The notes under the pieces were generated by a model. That model ran no database searches. It was given only the letters and a program-made list of their open reading frames with translations, and was not told the origin of the DNA. Made by a program: the position numbers and the translations under genes. Positions 18,318-25,179 of a DNA stretch of 64,000 nucleotides are shown piece after piece. Position 1 is the first letter of the stretch; each line of letters starts with the position of its first letter. Location of the stretch: assembly GCF_000716595.1 (NCBI RefSeq), contig NZ_JNXC01000005.1:124001-188000 (forward strand), in the 5' to 3' direction. The DNA comes from Saccharothrix sp. NRRL B-16314. GTDB lineage: Bacteria; Actinomycetota; Actinomycetes; Mycobacteriales; Pseudonocardiaceae.

Positions 18318-18824
18318 ATGGGTAAGAGAGGGCCTGCCAGGCGGCCTACCAGCCTGGCCATCCTGCACGGGGAGCGTTCCTCGCGGCTGAACCTGAATGA
18401 GCCGAAGCCCAGCATGGTCGAGGTGGTCCCGCCGGCGTGGTTGGACGAGCGGGCGCTGGCGGTCTGGGAGCGGTTGGCGCCGGACATGGTGGCCAAGGGC
18501 GTGTTGACGGCGTGGGATGTGGACGCGTTCGCCCAGCTGTGCACGGTGGTGGTCATCGCCAGGGAAGCGTTGGCGGACATCGCGGAGAACGGGTCGAGCT
18601 GCAAGACGGTGGTCCGGGAGTTGTCGGACGGGACGTTGATCTACGACCTGCGCAAGAACCCGTCCTGGCAGATCGCGCGGGAGTCGATGGGGCTCATCGT
18701 CAGTCTCGGCGGCCGGTTCGGCTTGAACCCGTCCGACAGGTCCGGGTTGACGATGGACTCGGGATTTGGCGACAAGGATGACGACTTGCTCTCCCCGCAC
18801 AACCCGGGCCGGCTTCTGAGCTGA
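18318..18824 (+). CDS. orphan P27-family phage terminase small subunit
   Basis: A 168-residue protein with the P27 TerS pattern: basic start GKRGPARRPTSLAILHGERS, then the LNLNEPKP and PPAWLDERALAVWERLAPDM segments, and a C-terminal helix NPSWQIARESMGLIVSLGGRFGL near the end. TerS recognises pac/cos DNA and hands it to the large subunit. ATG 18318 has a perfect AGGAGG eight bases upstream. No large terminase, portal or capsid gene is present in the element. An isolated TerS in a mobile island recalls phage-inducible islands, which use one to redirect helper-phage packaging; here the role is open. Confidence 0.85.
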   Translation: MGKRGPARRPTSLAILHGERSSRLNLNEPKPSMVEVVPPAWLDERALAVWERLAPDMVAKGVLTAWDVDAFAQLCTVVVIAREALADIAENGSSCKTVVRELSDGTLIYDLRKNPSWQIARESMGLIVSLGGRFGLNPSDRSGLTMDSGFGDKDDDLLSPHNPGRLLS

Positions 18825-18884
18825 CGGGGTGCCCTACCCCTTGTGCGGGCCTGGACCGGATAGTGCTGATCATGGCCGCGGGCA

Positions 18885-19118
18885 CTACCGGTGGTCGGGG
18901 ACGAACGTCCGCCAACCCACCTGACCCCGGATGCGGGCGATGGTGTCGAGTACGAGGTCGTGGCAGCCCTGACCGGCGTCGGCCACGACCTGGTCCATGA
19001 AGTCGTTCGCGCCGTCGAGGTCGTCGGCTGCTAGGTAGGACTCGACCTCGGCGACGCAGCGACGCAGGTAGGCCCACAGCTGTGTCACCTGGTCCTCGGT
19101 CAGCGTGATCTGGAACAT
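18885..19118 (-). CDS. small hypothetical acidic protein (77 aa)
   Basis: A 77-residue acidic helical protein (MFQITLTEDQVTQLWAYLRR, then EVESYLAADDLDGANDF) starting at ATG 19118. No family recognised. It is divergent from the HTH gene at 19249, and the 130 bp between them carry four related ~17-bp repeats, so the two genes are probably regulated together. Confidence 0.65.
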   Translation of the reverse strand: MFQITLTEDQVTQLWAYLRRCVAEVESYLAADDLDGANDFMDQVVADAGQGCHDLVLDTIARIRGQVGWRTFVPDHR

Positions 19119-19142
19119 GCCTCACCATCCGCGATCGTTCTG

Positions 19143-19241
19143 AACGTCCCATCCGTTCCGTGCAGAGAGTGCCACAAAACGTCCCATCGGTTCTGCCTGT
19201 CCCACTCGTTCCGACCACCAGGCGAACGTCCCGTTTGTCCC
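19143..19241. repeat. four degenerate iterons between divergent genes
   Basis: Four related units follow AACGTCCCATCSGTTCY: 19143-19159, 19178-19194, about 19196-19212 (TGTCCCACTCGTTCC) and 19225-19241 (AACGTCCCGTTTGTCCC). All have the same orientation with uneven spacing (35, 18 and 29 bp). They lie upstream of the small HTH gene at 19249 and the start of the divergent 77-aa gene. They look like operators for the HTH protein or initiator-binding iterons. Confidence 0.6.
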
Positions 19242-19248
19242 ACATCGT

Positions 19249-19446
19249 GTGGGTGTGAGCAGCGAACTCGTGTCCACCACGCTGGCCGCCAAGGCGCTCG
19301 GCATCGGCCGGACGACGCTGCACCGGTGGTGGACCGAGGGCCTGGTGACACCCGAACTGGTGACGGCGGGCGGTCACGCCCGGTGGGACGTCGAGGCGCT
19401 CAAGGCCCAGTTGCGCGCGATGCGACGCACCGACGCCGACGAGTAG
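19249..19446 (+). CDS. small MerR-like HTH protein
   Basis: A 65-residue single HTH domain: STTLAAKALGIGRTTLHRWW is the HTH and TPELVTAGGHARWDVEALKAQ the wing. It starts at GTG 19249 or at GTG 19255. It is isolated between the iteron-like repeats at 19143-19241 and the octamer field at 19461-19619, and is a plausible binder of one of them. In AICEs, such proteins regulate transfer or replication genes. Confidence 0.8.
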   Translation: MGVSSELVSTTLAAKALGIGRTTLHRWWTEGLVTPELVTAGGHARWDVEALKAQLRAMRRTDADE

Positions 19447-19460
19447 CCGCACGTGCCCTT

Positions 19461-19619
19461 GTGCGGGCCTGTGCGGGCCTGAACCGACGTGGTCCGCACT
19501 ACCTCCGCACGAGACGCTTGCGGCCCGTACAGCGCAGCTCAGAGCGCGTTGTACGGGCCGTAGACGGGTCTGCACGAGGTGCACGGGGTCCGCACACCCT
19601 GTGCGGACCCCGTGCGGAC
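19461..19619. repeat. GTGCGGRC octamer field with two long hairpins; candidate clt transfer locus
   Basis: Exact octamers GTGCGGGC or GTGCGGAC occur at 19461, 19471, 19601 and 19612, with inverse copies GTCCGCAC at 19492 and 19588 and a 7/8 match at 19503; another forward copy lies at 18843. Two perfect hairpins are embedded: an 11-bp stem at 19521-19560 (CGGCCCGTACA arms) and a 16-bp stem with a 3-base loop at 19581-19615. Streptomyces TraB translocases bind arrays of 8-bp repeats at their clt locus next to traB, and the TraB-like gene begins its 3' end 180 bp away. The functional call is an inference. Confidence 0.6.
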
Positions 19620-19620
19620 C

Positions 19621-19788
19621 TCACTTGTTCTTCTGCGCTGCCTCGCAGGCGGGGCAGACCTTGCGGCCGAACACCCGCGGGAACACCACGCGGTCGGCGG
19701 CGGACCACCGCTCACCACAGAGGGTCTTGGCGGTGCCGTCCCACCAGCTGCGCTTGCCGATGTGCACGAGGTCGTCGTCGTTGGACAT
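19621..19788 (-). CDS. small zinc-ribbon-like protein (55 aa)
   Basis: A 55-residue protein, ATG 19788 with GGAG eight bases upstream. It carries one CGERW cysteine and a CPAC pair near the end (VFGRKVCPACEAAQKNK), similar to the DUF3039-like small metal-binding proteins of actinobacterial elements. It lies 14 bp beyond the stop of the TraB-like gene in the same direction and is probably co-transcribed. One of three such mini-proteins in the transfer module. Confidence 0.65.
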   Translation of the reverse strand: MSNDDDLVHIGKRSWWDGTAKTLCGERWSAADRVVFPRVFGRKVCPACEAAQKNK

Positions 19789-19802
19789 GTCGGAGTCTCC
19801 AG

Positions 19803-21935
19803 TCAGTAGCGGGTGATGGCGGTCTTCACGGCGTCGATCGAGACGACCGTGACCGGTTGCGGGGACCCGTTGAGTCGTTGGCGCGCGGGGTTGGGGCGTT
19901 GGACGCCGGCCGCGCGCAGTGCCTCGCCGAACCGCTTGGCGTCCCACCCGATGCGGTCGGCGAGCTCGGCGACCGGGACCAGGCCGTGCTCCTGGTCCTC
20001 GATGACGTCGACCAGCAGCGCCAGCACCTCGGGCATCTCGAGGTCGTCGACGATCTCGGCGTCGACCACCTCGGCCACCGGGGCCGACGCGGCTGCTTCC
20101 TGGTCGATGAGGTCGGCGACCTCGGGCGGCAGTTCACCGAGCACGGTGTCCCCGACCGCGTCGCCGGTGAGGGTGCCCGCGGCCTCACGCAGCGCCCTGC
20201 CGCGCTCGCACGCAGCCCGGATCTCGGCGATGCCGAGCAGGTCCGTCGACACCGTGACGGCGTCACCGGCGGACAGGTCCGACTCGCCATCGGCGCCGAG
20301 CAGCAGCCCGACGCCCTTGTGCGCCTTGAGCAGCTTGGAGGCGTCCATGCCGGCCTTGTAGGTGCCGGCACCGAGGATGGTCTCCGACGCCTGCCACGTC
20401 ATGACCTTGAGAGCGAAGCGGGTGCCGAGCTGGCCGCGGAGCTTGTCCGGCAGAACCTTGCCGTCCGGCTTCTGCGTGGCCAGGACCAGCGAGTACCCGG
20501 CGGCCGGGCCGGTCTTGGCGATGAACGTCAGCAGGTCGCAGATCCGCTGCCCGATGCGCTTGCCCTTCGGCTGGTCTGGGTCGAGCGGCGTGTCGTTCTC
20601 CAGGTAGTTCTGCACCTCGTCCACGGCGATCACGGTCAACGGCATCCCGTGCGCGGGGTCGCGGGTGATCTCCGGTGTCACCTTCGACTCGGGGCACAGG
20701 TCGTCGTTCATGTCGGCGAGTCGCCCGAAACGGTCCTCGACGTCCGCGGCGGCCTCTTCGAGCACGGCGACCAGGCGCAGCGCCGACGCGGTACGGGCGT
20801 CGCGCACGAACCGGTGCGCGACCCGCTCGAACGGCCGGAAGTCCTTGCCGCCCTTGCCGTCCGCCACGATCAACCGCACGTACGGGTCCAGTGCCGCCGC
20901 GGTGACCGGGATGCGCGCGGCGTACGTCTTGCCCATGCGCGGGATGGCGCCGACCAGCAGCGACGTCCACACCACCGGCACGTCGACCCGCTCCCCGCGT
21001 GCCGTGCGGCCGAACGGCACCGCCCGCCACAAGTCCCACTCGGGGGCGTCGGCCAGCGGGGAGGACACGGGCGGCTTGGCGTAGGGGTCGGAGTGGCCGA
21101 TCCACACCGAGATGCGCCCGGCGTGGCCCTGGTCCCCGCGGACGCGTTCGAGGATGAGCCGCACCTCGTCCACCGCCAGCGCCGACGCCAGCGCCTCGCG
21201 CTTGGCGACGACGTCGGACGCCTTCCGCGACGGCGGCAGGTCCAACACCATCGACCAGCCGGACGGGTCGTTGCGGGGCCGCTCCACCATGAGCAGGCCC
21301 TCGGCCTTGCCGATCGCGCCGGCCGCCCGGAACGCCTCGACCAGGTTGTTGCCGTCCATCAGCATGGCCAGCGACCGGGCGCCGCCGAGCGAGGCCTGAC
21401 GGCCCGGTGAGCCGTCCCGACGCCGTCCGACAACGGCGAGTGCCACCGTGGCAGTGCCACCGACGAGAGCGACTGTCAGCCCGCCGGACAGCCACCACCA
21501 CACGGTGCCGCCGACCCCGGTCATGCCGACCCCCGCGAGGCTGAGCAGCGCCCGACGCTTGCGGACCTCGGCGATGTCCTGCCACCTGGCAGCGAGGGTG
21601 TCAGTCGACTTGGCGGCGGCGTAGAAGTCGGCGACCCGCACCCACTGCCACCATGCCCGGCAGGCCACCACCGAACCGCGTACCACCGCACCGGGGTAGC
21701 GCAGTGGCATGACCGCGACGGCCCGCGTCATGTCGGCGACAGCGGCGTTGTCCTGCCACCGGGCGGGCAGCTTCGCGCGGGCGACCTCGACGGCCTTCCG
21801 TGCGCGTGACCGCTGGTACTCGTCCTCGGTGACCAGTTCGCCGGTGAGCACCTGGCGCACCGGTTCGGCGGCTGCGCCCGGCAGGTGCACGAGGTTGCTC
21901 GGCTGGTCGTCGTCACGGGGCAGGGGTTGTGCCAT
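19803..21935 (-). CDS. TraB/FtsK-SpoIIIE-like conjugal DNA translocase
   Basis: A 710-residue protein with an N-terminal membrane region (two hydrophobic stretches, about residues 130-170), then a FtsK/SpoIIIE motor. Walker A-like GAIPRMGKTYAARIPV, a Walker B in LTVIAVDEVQNYL and the ATQKPDGKVLPDKLRGQLGTRFALKV block are typical of TraB/TraSA proteins. The last ~70 residues form a winged-helix-like domain (LVPVAELADRIGWDAKRFGEALRAAG region), the part that recognises clt octamers in Streptomyces TraB. This is the only transfer motor in the element; it would move double-stranded DNA between mycelia. Confidence 0.9.
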   Translation of the reverse strand: MAQPLPRDDDQPSNLVHLPGAAAEPVRQVLTGELVTEDEYQRSRARKAVEVARAKLPARWQDNAAVADMTRAVAVMPLRYPGAVVRGSVVACRAWWQWVRVADFYAAAKSTDTLAARWQDIAEVRKRRALLSLAGVGMTGVGGTVWWWLSGGLTVALVGGTATVALAVVGRRRDGSPGRQASLGGARSLAMLMDGNNLVEAFRAAGAIGKAEGLLMVERPRNDPSGWSMVLDLPPSRKASDVVAKREALASALAVDEVRLILERVRGDQGHAGRISVWIGHSDPYAKPPVSSPLADAPEWDLWRAVPFGRTARGERVDVPVVWTSLLVGAIPRMGKTYAARIPVTAAALDPYVRLIVADGKGGKDFRPFERVAHRFVRDARTASALRLVAVLEEAAADVEDRFGRLADMNDDLCPESKVTPEITRDPAHGMPLTVIAVDEVQNYLENDTPLDPDQPKGKRIGQRICDLLTFIAKTGPAAGYSLVLATQKPDGKVLPDKLRGQLGTRFALKVMTWQASETILGAGTYKAGMDASKLLKAHKGVGLLLGADGESDLSAGDAVTVSTDLLGIAEIRAACERGRALREAAGTLTGDAVGDTVLGELPPEVADLIDQEAAASAPVAEVVDAEIVDDLEMPEVLALLVDVIEDQEHGLVPVAELADRIGWDAKRFGEALRAAGVQRPNPARQRLNGSPQPVTVVSIDAVKTAITRY

Positions 21936-21963
21936 GATCTCGGCTCCACTCCTCGGGGTGGGA

Positions 21964-22007
21964 CCAGGTGGGCGGCCAGGGTCTCCAGCCGGTAGCCGCC
22001 CACCTGG
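21964..22007 (-). promoter_or_regulatory. leader hairpin upstream of the TraB-like gene
   Basis: A 13-bp perfect stem (CCAGGTGGGCGGC with GCCGCCCACCTGG) around an 18-base loop fills the gap between the 58-aa gene and the TraB-like start. No T-tract follows, so it could attenuate rather than end transcription, or protect the message. Confidence 0.5.
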
Positions 22008-22011
22008 GGCT

Positions 22012-22188
22012 TCAGGTGGTGTAGGTGCCGGACAGGGACACCGGCTTGCCGTGCTGGGGGCAGGTGGCGTTGGCGGTGGCGACCCCGTGGGTGCCTCGCA
22101 CGACGCTGACCGGCATGTCGTAGGTGACCGGGTGCCCGGCCGGGCAGGTACCGGTGGTGTGGACGGTGATGCTCACCTGGTCGCTCAT
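22012..22188 (-). CDS. small zinc-ribbon-like protein (58 aa)
   Basis: A 58-residue protein starting at ATG 22188 with GAGGAA upstream. It has CPAGHP and CPQHGK cysteine/histidine pairs (residues ~15 and 43), a minimal metal-ribbon arrangement. It lies between the Spd-like membrane protein and the TraB-like gene. A short hairpin with an 8-bp stem (GCTGCTCG/CGAGCAGC, 22212-22230) precedes it. Function unknown. Confidence 0.6.
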   Translation of the reverse strand: MSDQVSITVHTTGTCPAGHPVTYDMPVSVVRGTHGVATANATCPQHGKPVSLSGTYTT

Positions 22189-22246
22189 CTCGTGTTCCTC
22201 CTGGTGTTGGTGCTGCTCGTGGCGAGCAGCGCGACTCTGTGGCGGC

Positions 22247-23302
22247 CTACGTGGTGACGGCCGGTCGGGGACCGTCGTCACCGGGGCCGGTAATGGCGCG
22301 GCACACGATCGCCGCGTGCTCGGCACGGCAGCGCAGGAACTTGCGCACCGCGGCCTGACTCGGCCGGTCCGGCAGGGCACCGGAGGCGATGGCGGCACGG
22401 ACACGCGCGACGTGACCCGCGATCCGTTCCGCGATCTCCACCGGCACCCCGTCGAGGAGCGTTTCCGCACTTCCCGGCCCATACCCGGCGCTACCCAGGT
22501 ACTCGGCGACCTCGGCCGCCAGGGCGTCGCCGAGCGCCGTGTCAACCTCGGTCACCGGAAGGCCGGGAACGATCGCGGGCACCAGCCGGGAACGACCCCA
22601 CCGGCGCCGGTAGGCCACCAGGCCGGGCCGGTGCACAAGGGTGGCGGTGCCGTCCGGCGCGAGCTCCGCGACCGCCTGGCCCAGCGCCGCGCGGCGGACC
22701 GCGAGCACCTTCCGGGCGGCCTGCCGGTCCAGCCGGGAAGCGTCCCGCTCGGCACGGGTACGGCGGGTACGGGCCGGCGCGGCGGTCACCAGCTGGTGCA
22801 CCACGACACCGCCGACCGACACCAGCGCCATCACCACGCCGTACGCCACGGTCGAGCCGTGCACGAAGTTCAGGACGGCAGCCACCGCGGCGAACACCCA
22901 CGTCCCGACGTGCAGCCACCCGACCGGGCGACCCGCGCGGCGGGCCATCGGCACGGCGAACGCGAACATCCACATCGCGCCCTCGGAGAACAGCGGCAAC
23001 AGCGTGCCCACCGGCCCGAACACCTCACGGCCGTAGGCGGCCATCGCCGTCCACGCCAGCACCGCCGGAACCACGATCACCGGCACGAACAACAGGTTCA
23101 GGGTGTTCGCCCGGACCCATCCGGACAGCACGGCCCGACGCTCGGCGCGACGCTGTGCCGCCGCGTCCCGCTCGGCCTGGCGGCGCTCGGCGTCGGCCTG
23201 CCGGTCGGCGCGACGCTGCTCGAACATCAACGCCTGATCGGCGCGGCGCTGCTCCGCAGCCGCCACCCGGTCGGCACGCCGGTCCTCCGCCCACCCGCTC
23301 AC
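22247..23302 (-). CDS. SpdB-like integral membrane protein (putative spread protein)
   Basis: A 351-residue protein with an N-terminal arginine/glutamine-rich coiled region (ADRQADAERRQAERDAAAQR), four hydrophobic helices (about residues 60-160) and a charged C-terminal cytoplasmic part. This matches the Spd proteins of Streptomyces plasmids, which help spread the element along septated mycelium after primary transfer. The start is GTG 23302, overlapping the stop of the upstream gene by 4 bp (GTGA). Open frame continues upstream but is the shadow of the preceding genes. Confidence 0.8.
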   Translation of the reverse strand: MSGWAEDRRADRVAAAEQRRADQALMFEQRRADRQADAERRQAERDAAAQRRAERRAVLSGWVRANTLNLLFVPVIVVPAVLAWTAMAAYGREVFGPVGTLLPLFSEGAMWMFAFAVPMARRAGRPVGWLHVGTWVFAAVAAVLNFVHGSTVAYGVVMALVSVGGVVVHQLVTAAPARTRRTRAERDASRLDRQAARKVLAVRRAALGQAVAELAPDGTATLVHRPGLVAYRRRWGRSRLVPAIVPGLPVTEVDTALGDALAAEVAEYLGSAGYGPGSAETLLDGVPVEIAERIAGHVARVRAAIASGALPDRPSQAAVRKFLRCRAEHAAIVCRAITGPGDDGPRPAVTT

Positions 23303-23616
23303 CGGACACCCCCGGCGGTGTCCGCGGACATCCGCTGTTCCCAGGAACGCAGCGACGCCCGCGCGTCGGCCGCCCGCTGCTCGTGCAGCCGCGCGGCGTC
23401 GTACGCGGCCGACCACAGCACGTGGTGCATCGCGGACCCCACCGGCGTCCCCGCGCCGATCTCGTTCCACAACGCGGCCAACTCGGTCTCGACCTCGGCA
23501 AGCCGGCGGTAGTAGTCGCACCACTCCCGCGCGGTGGTCGTCGACACGCCGCGCAGCGCGGCACTCCGGTCCTCTGCCGCACGCACCCGGTCCAGGATCG
23601 CTTTCCACTGGATCAC
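23299..23616 (-). CDS. hypothetical helical protein (105 aa)
   Basis: A 105-residue protein starting at GTG 23616, coupled by GTGA overlaps to both neighbours. It is predicted helical (IQWKAILDRVRAAEDRSAAL, then VETELAALWNEIGAGTPVGS) with no membrane segment or motif. Its place inside the spread/transfer operon suggests a role with the Spd-like membrane protein. Confidence 0.72.
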   Translation of the reverse strand: MIQWKAILDRVRAAEDRSAALRGVSTTTAREWCDYYRRLAEVETELAALWNEIGAGTPVGSAMHHVLWSAAYDAARLHEQRAADARASLRSWEQRMSADTAGGVR

Positions 23617-23828
23617 CGGACACCGCCCGAGGTGGTCGCCGGCGCGGTGGACGCGGTGTGCACCGACAGGCGCGCGGTGTCGCCGGCGTCGGCCAGGCGC
23701 TCGGCGACGTCGGCGACCAGCGCCGCGGCAAACACCACGATCCGGGCGCACAGCGTCAGCACGGTCACCACCGCGAACGCCACGGCCACCGGCAGCGGCA
23801 GCCTGCGCAGCGTGTTGAACGTGGTCAC
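23613..23828 (-). CDS. small membrane protein (71 aa)
   Basis: A 71-residue protein with one long hydrophobic helix pair (LPLPVAVAFAVVTVLTLCAR, then IVVFAAALVADVAERLADAG). It starts at GTG 23828 with GGGAGGA six bases upstream and ends overlapping the next gene's GTG. Small membrane proteins next to SpdB are usual in AICE spread modules. A structured leader (23829-23911) precedes it. Confidence 0.72.
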   Translation of the reverse strand: MTTFNTLRRLPLPVAVAFAVVTVLTLCARIVVFAAALVADVAERLADAGDTARLSVHTASTAPATTSGGVR

Positions 23829-23911
23829 GGTTCCTCCCTCAAGGTTGGCGGGCTGAGACGCCCCGGATATCCACCGACCACCAGGCCGGTGGACACCCGG
23901 CACGGTCAGGG
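23829..23911 (-). promoter_or_regulatory. structured intergenic leader, copy 1
   Basis: On the minus strand: CCGTGCCGGGTG, then a 7-bp stem TCCACCG/CGGTGGA (23870-23893), then a second small hairpin GGGGCGTCTCAGCCC (23850-23864), then GGGAGGA and the GTG start. Copy 2 at 24035-24116 has the same order with one compensatory pair change. Candidate cis-acting RNA. Confidence 0.55.
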
Positions 23912-24034
23912 TCAGTAGTTGGCGTGGCACCTGTCGCACAGCACCGTGCCGTTGCCGGTCTTGGCGCTGCACCGGACGCACAGCCCGATGCGGCGCTCGT
24001 TGTCGTTGTTGGTGGCGGTCTTCGTGGTGATCAC
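23912..24034 (-). CDS. mini zinc-ribbon protein (40 aa)
   Basis: A 40-residue protein starting at GTG 24034 with AGGGA upstream. Two CxxC pairs, CVRC and CDRC, 14 residues apart give a complete four-cysteine zinc ribbon (RIGLCVRCSAKTGNGTVLC). It lies in the transfer operon between two homologous structured leaders. Function unknown; perhaps an accessory nucleic-acid binder. Confidence 0.6.
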   Translation of the reverse strand: MITTKTATNNDNERRIGLCVRCSAKTGNGTVLCDRCHANY

Positions 24035-24116
24035 AGTTGGTGTCCCTTCGGAATACGGGCTGAGTCGCCCCGTGAAGCCCACCGACCGGCGCGCGGCCGG
24101 TGGGCAACCGGCACGG
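24035..24116 (-). promoter_or_regulatory. structured intergenic leader, copy 2
   Basis: On the minus strand: CCGTGCCGGTTG, then stem CCCACCG/CGGTGGG (24078-24104), then GGGGCGACTCAGCCC (24057-24071), then AGGGA and the GTG start of the 40-aa gene. It matches copy 1 at 23829-23911 in order, spacing and most bases. The outer pair of stem 1 changes from T-A to C-G and pairing is kept. Confidence 0.55.
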
Positions 24117-24539
24117 TCAGACCGCGCGGGATCGGGCCAGCGCTTCGGCATCGTCAGCGGCGTCAAGCAGCACGGCAGCGAGACGGCGCAGGTCCGAGGG
24201 ATCGAATGTGAGGTGATCGCGCCCGTTGGTGTCGATGTGCAGCTCGATACCGGCGTACCGGGCCGCGCCCACCGTCTCGGCGACGACGCTGACGCTGACG
24301 GACCGTCCGAGGTCGGGCGTCATGGAGTCCTTGACCACGGCCACCGGCCGCTCGGCGTGGCACATCTTCTTCCGCAGGCCCTGCACCGCGTGGCGCACGT
24401 GATCGGTGATGCAACCGGCCAGGCACGGCATCGGGTTCAGGTGCGCGTCCAGCCCAGCCGTAGGGCCGGCGAACATGCCGTAAATGGGCACGTCGCCCGG
24501 GTTGGCGTCGGTTGTCCGGATGCTGCGAGAATCCGTCAT
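24117..24539 (-). CDS. hypothetical AICE protein (140 aa)
   Basis: A 140-residue protein starting at ATG 24539, first gene of the leftward transfer operon. It has a cysteine-containing middle (HLNPMPCLAGCITDHVRHAV, then KKMCHAERP) and a C-terminal half GIELHIDTNGRDHLTFDPSD ending in a helix. No family recognised. It is divergent from the RHH regulator at 24680, and the operators between them probably control both. Confidence 0.7.
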   Translation of the reverse strand: MTDSRSIRTTDANPGDVPIYGMFAGPTAGLDAHLNPMPCLAGCITDHVRHAVQGLRKKMCHAERPVAVVKDSMTPDLGRSVSVSVVAETVGAARYAGIELHIDTNGRDHLTFDPSDLRRLAAVLLDAADDAEALARSRAV

Positions 24540-24649
24540 GGGTCCGCTCCCTGGTTGAGTCAGGTCGGTGGATCAAGGCCCTCGGTCGGTGCGCCAACAC
24601 CACCGGGGGCCGCTCGCTTGTTCAGGGTTTTCGCTGATCGCGTCTTCCC

Positions 24650-24720
24650 TGTGTCATGACACAACGGTAGCCTTGTGTCATGACACATGCAACCCCCATC
24701 ACGGACGATCGTCATGACAC
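24650..24720. promoter_or_regulatory. tandem palindromic operators and promoter of the RHH gene
   Basis: Two perfect 14-bp palindromes TGTGTCATGACACA (24650-24663 and 24674-24687) are centred 24 bp apart, with a weaker GTCATGACAC copy near 24711. A -10 element TAGCCT (24668-24673) lies between the first two, six bases before the ATG at 24680. So one site fills the spacer and the other covers the start codon, the classic layout for autorepression of a leaderless gene. Confidence 0.75.
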
Positions 24721-24949
24721 CCTGGCGCCCGTGACAGTCAGGAGCGGGCGCGGCACTGCTCGGCAGACCATCCGCGTTGACACCGACCTGTGGGACCGGT
24801 TCGGCGCGGCAGCCGAGCAGTCCGACACCGACCGGTCGGAAGCGGTGCGCGCGTTCATCCGCTGGTACCTGCGTGAGCCGGGGGCGAAGATGCCGCGCCG
24901 GCCGGACGCCTCCACGGGAGACCACGGGGAGACCGCACGTTCCGATTGA
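24680..24949 (+). CDS. ribbon-helix-helix (CopG/Arc-type) regulator
   Basis: An 89-residue protein whose middle is an RHH fold: strand RQTIRVDTDLWDRFGAAAEQ followed by the helices SDTDRSEAVRAFIRWYLREPG. Its ATG sits inside a perfect palindrome (see 24650-24720), so it most likely represses its own gene and the divergent transfer operon, the job done by KorA/KorSA in other Streptomyces elements. The N and C termini are disordered. Confidence 0.82.
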   Translation: MTHATPITDDRHDTLAPVTVRSGRGTARQTIRVDTDLWDRFGAAAEQSDTDRSEAVRAFIRWYLREPGAKMPRRPDASTGDHGETARSD

Positions 24950-25052
24950 TCCCGGTCTAACGCGACACGGCTTGACACTTCCGCAAGACTTCTACCTGCG
25001 GTAACGGCGGAACATGACATCATGCGTCACTATCCGACACGTTCTCACGGGC

Positions 25053-25096
25053 ACTCTTAATCAGCGGGTTCGGGGTTCGAGTCCCTGGCGGCGCAC
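25053..25096 (+). repeat. attR core (44-bp direct repeat with attL)
   Basis: Identical over 44 bp to 11798-11841, the 3' half of tRNA-Lys. It lacks the 5' half and the CCA, so it is not a tRNA gene. The original tRNA-Lys terminator (25103-25141) follows directly, showing that this side faces the old chromosomal downstream flank. Confidence 0.95.
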
Positions 25097-25102
25097 AATT
25101 CG

Positions 25103-25141
25103 GAACCAGGCCGGTATTACCACCGGCCTGGTTCTTTTTTT
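25103..25141 (+). terminator. displaced original terminator of tRNA-Lys
   Basis: A perfect 13-bp stem (GAACCAGGCCGGT with ACCGGCCTGGTTC), six-base loop and a T7 tract, just after attR. Before integration it stood immediately 3' of tRNA-Lys. Confidence 0.92.
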
Positions 25142-25179
25142 ATGCCCGGACGACATCGCCGGTGATTCGGAAGCCGGAT

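Noticed and set aside
25053..25096. Second tRNA-Lys gene
   Set aside because: Only the 3' half is present with no acceptor 5' strand and no D arm; it is the attR copy.
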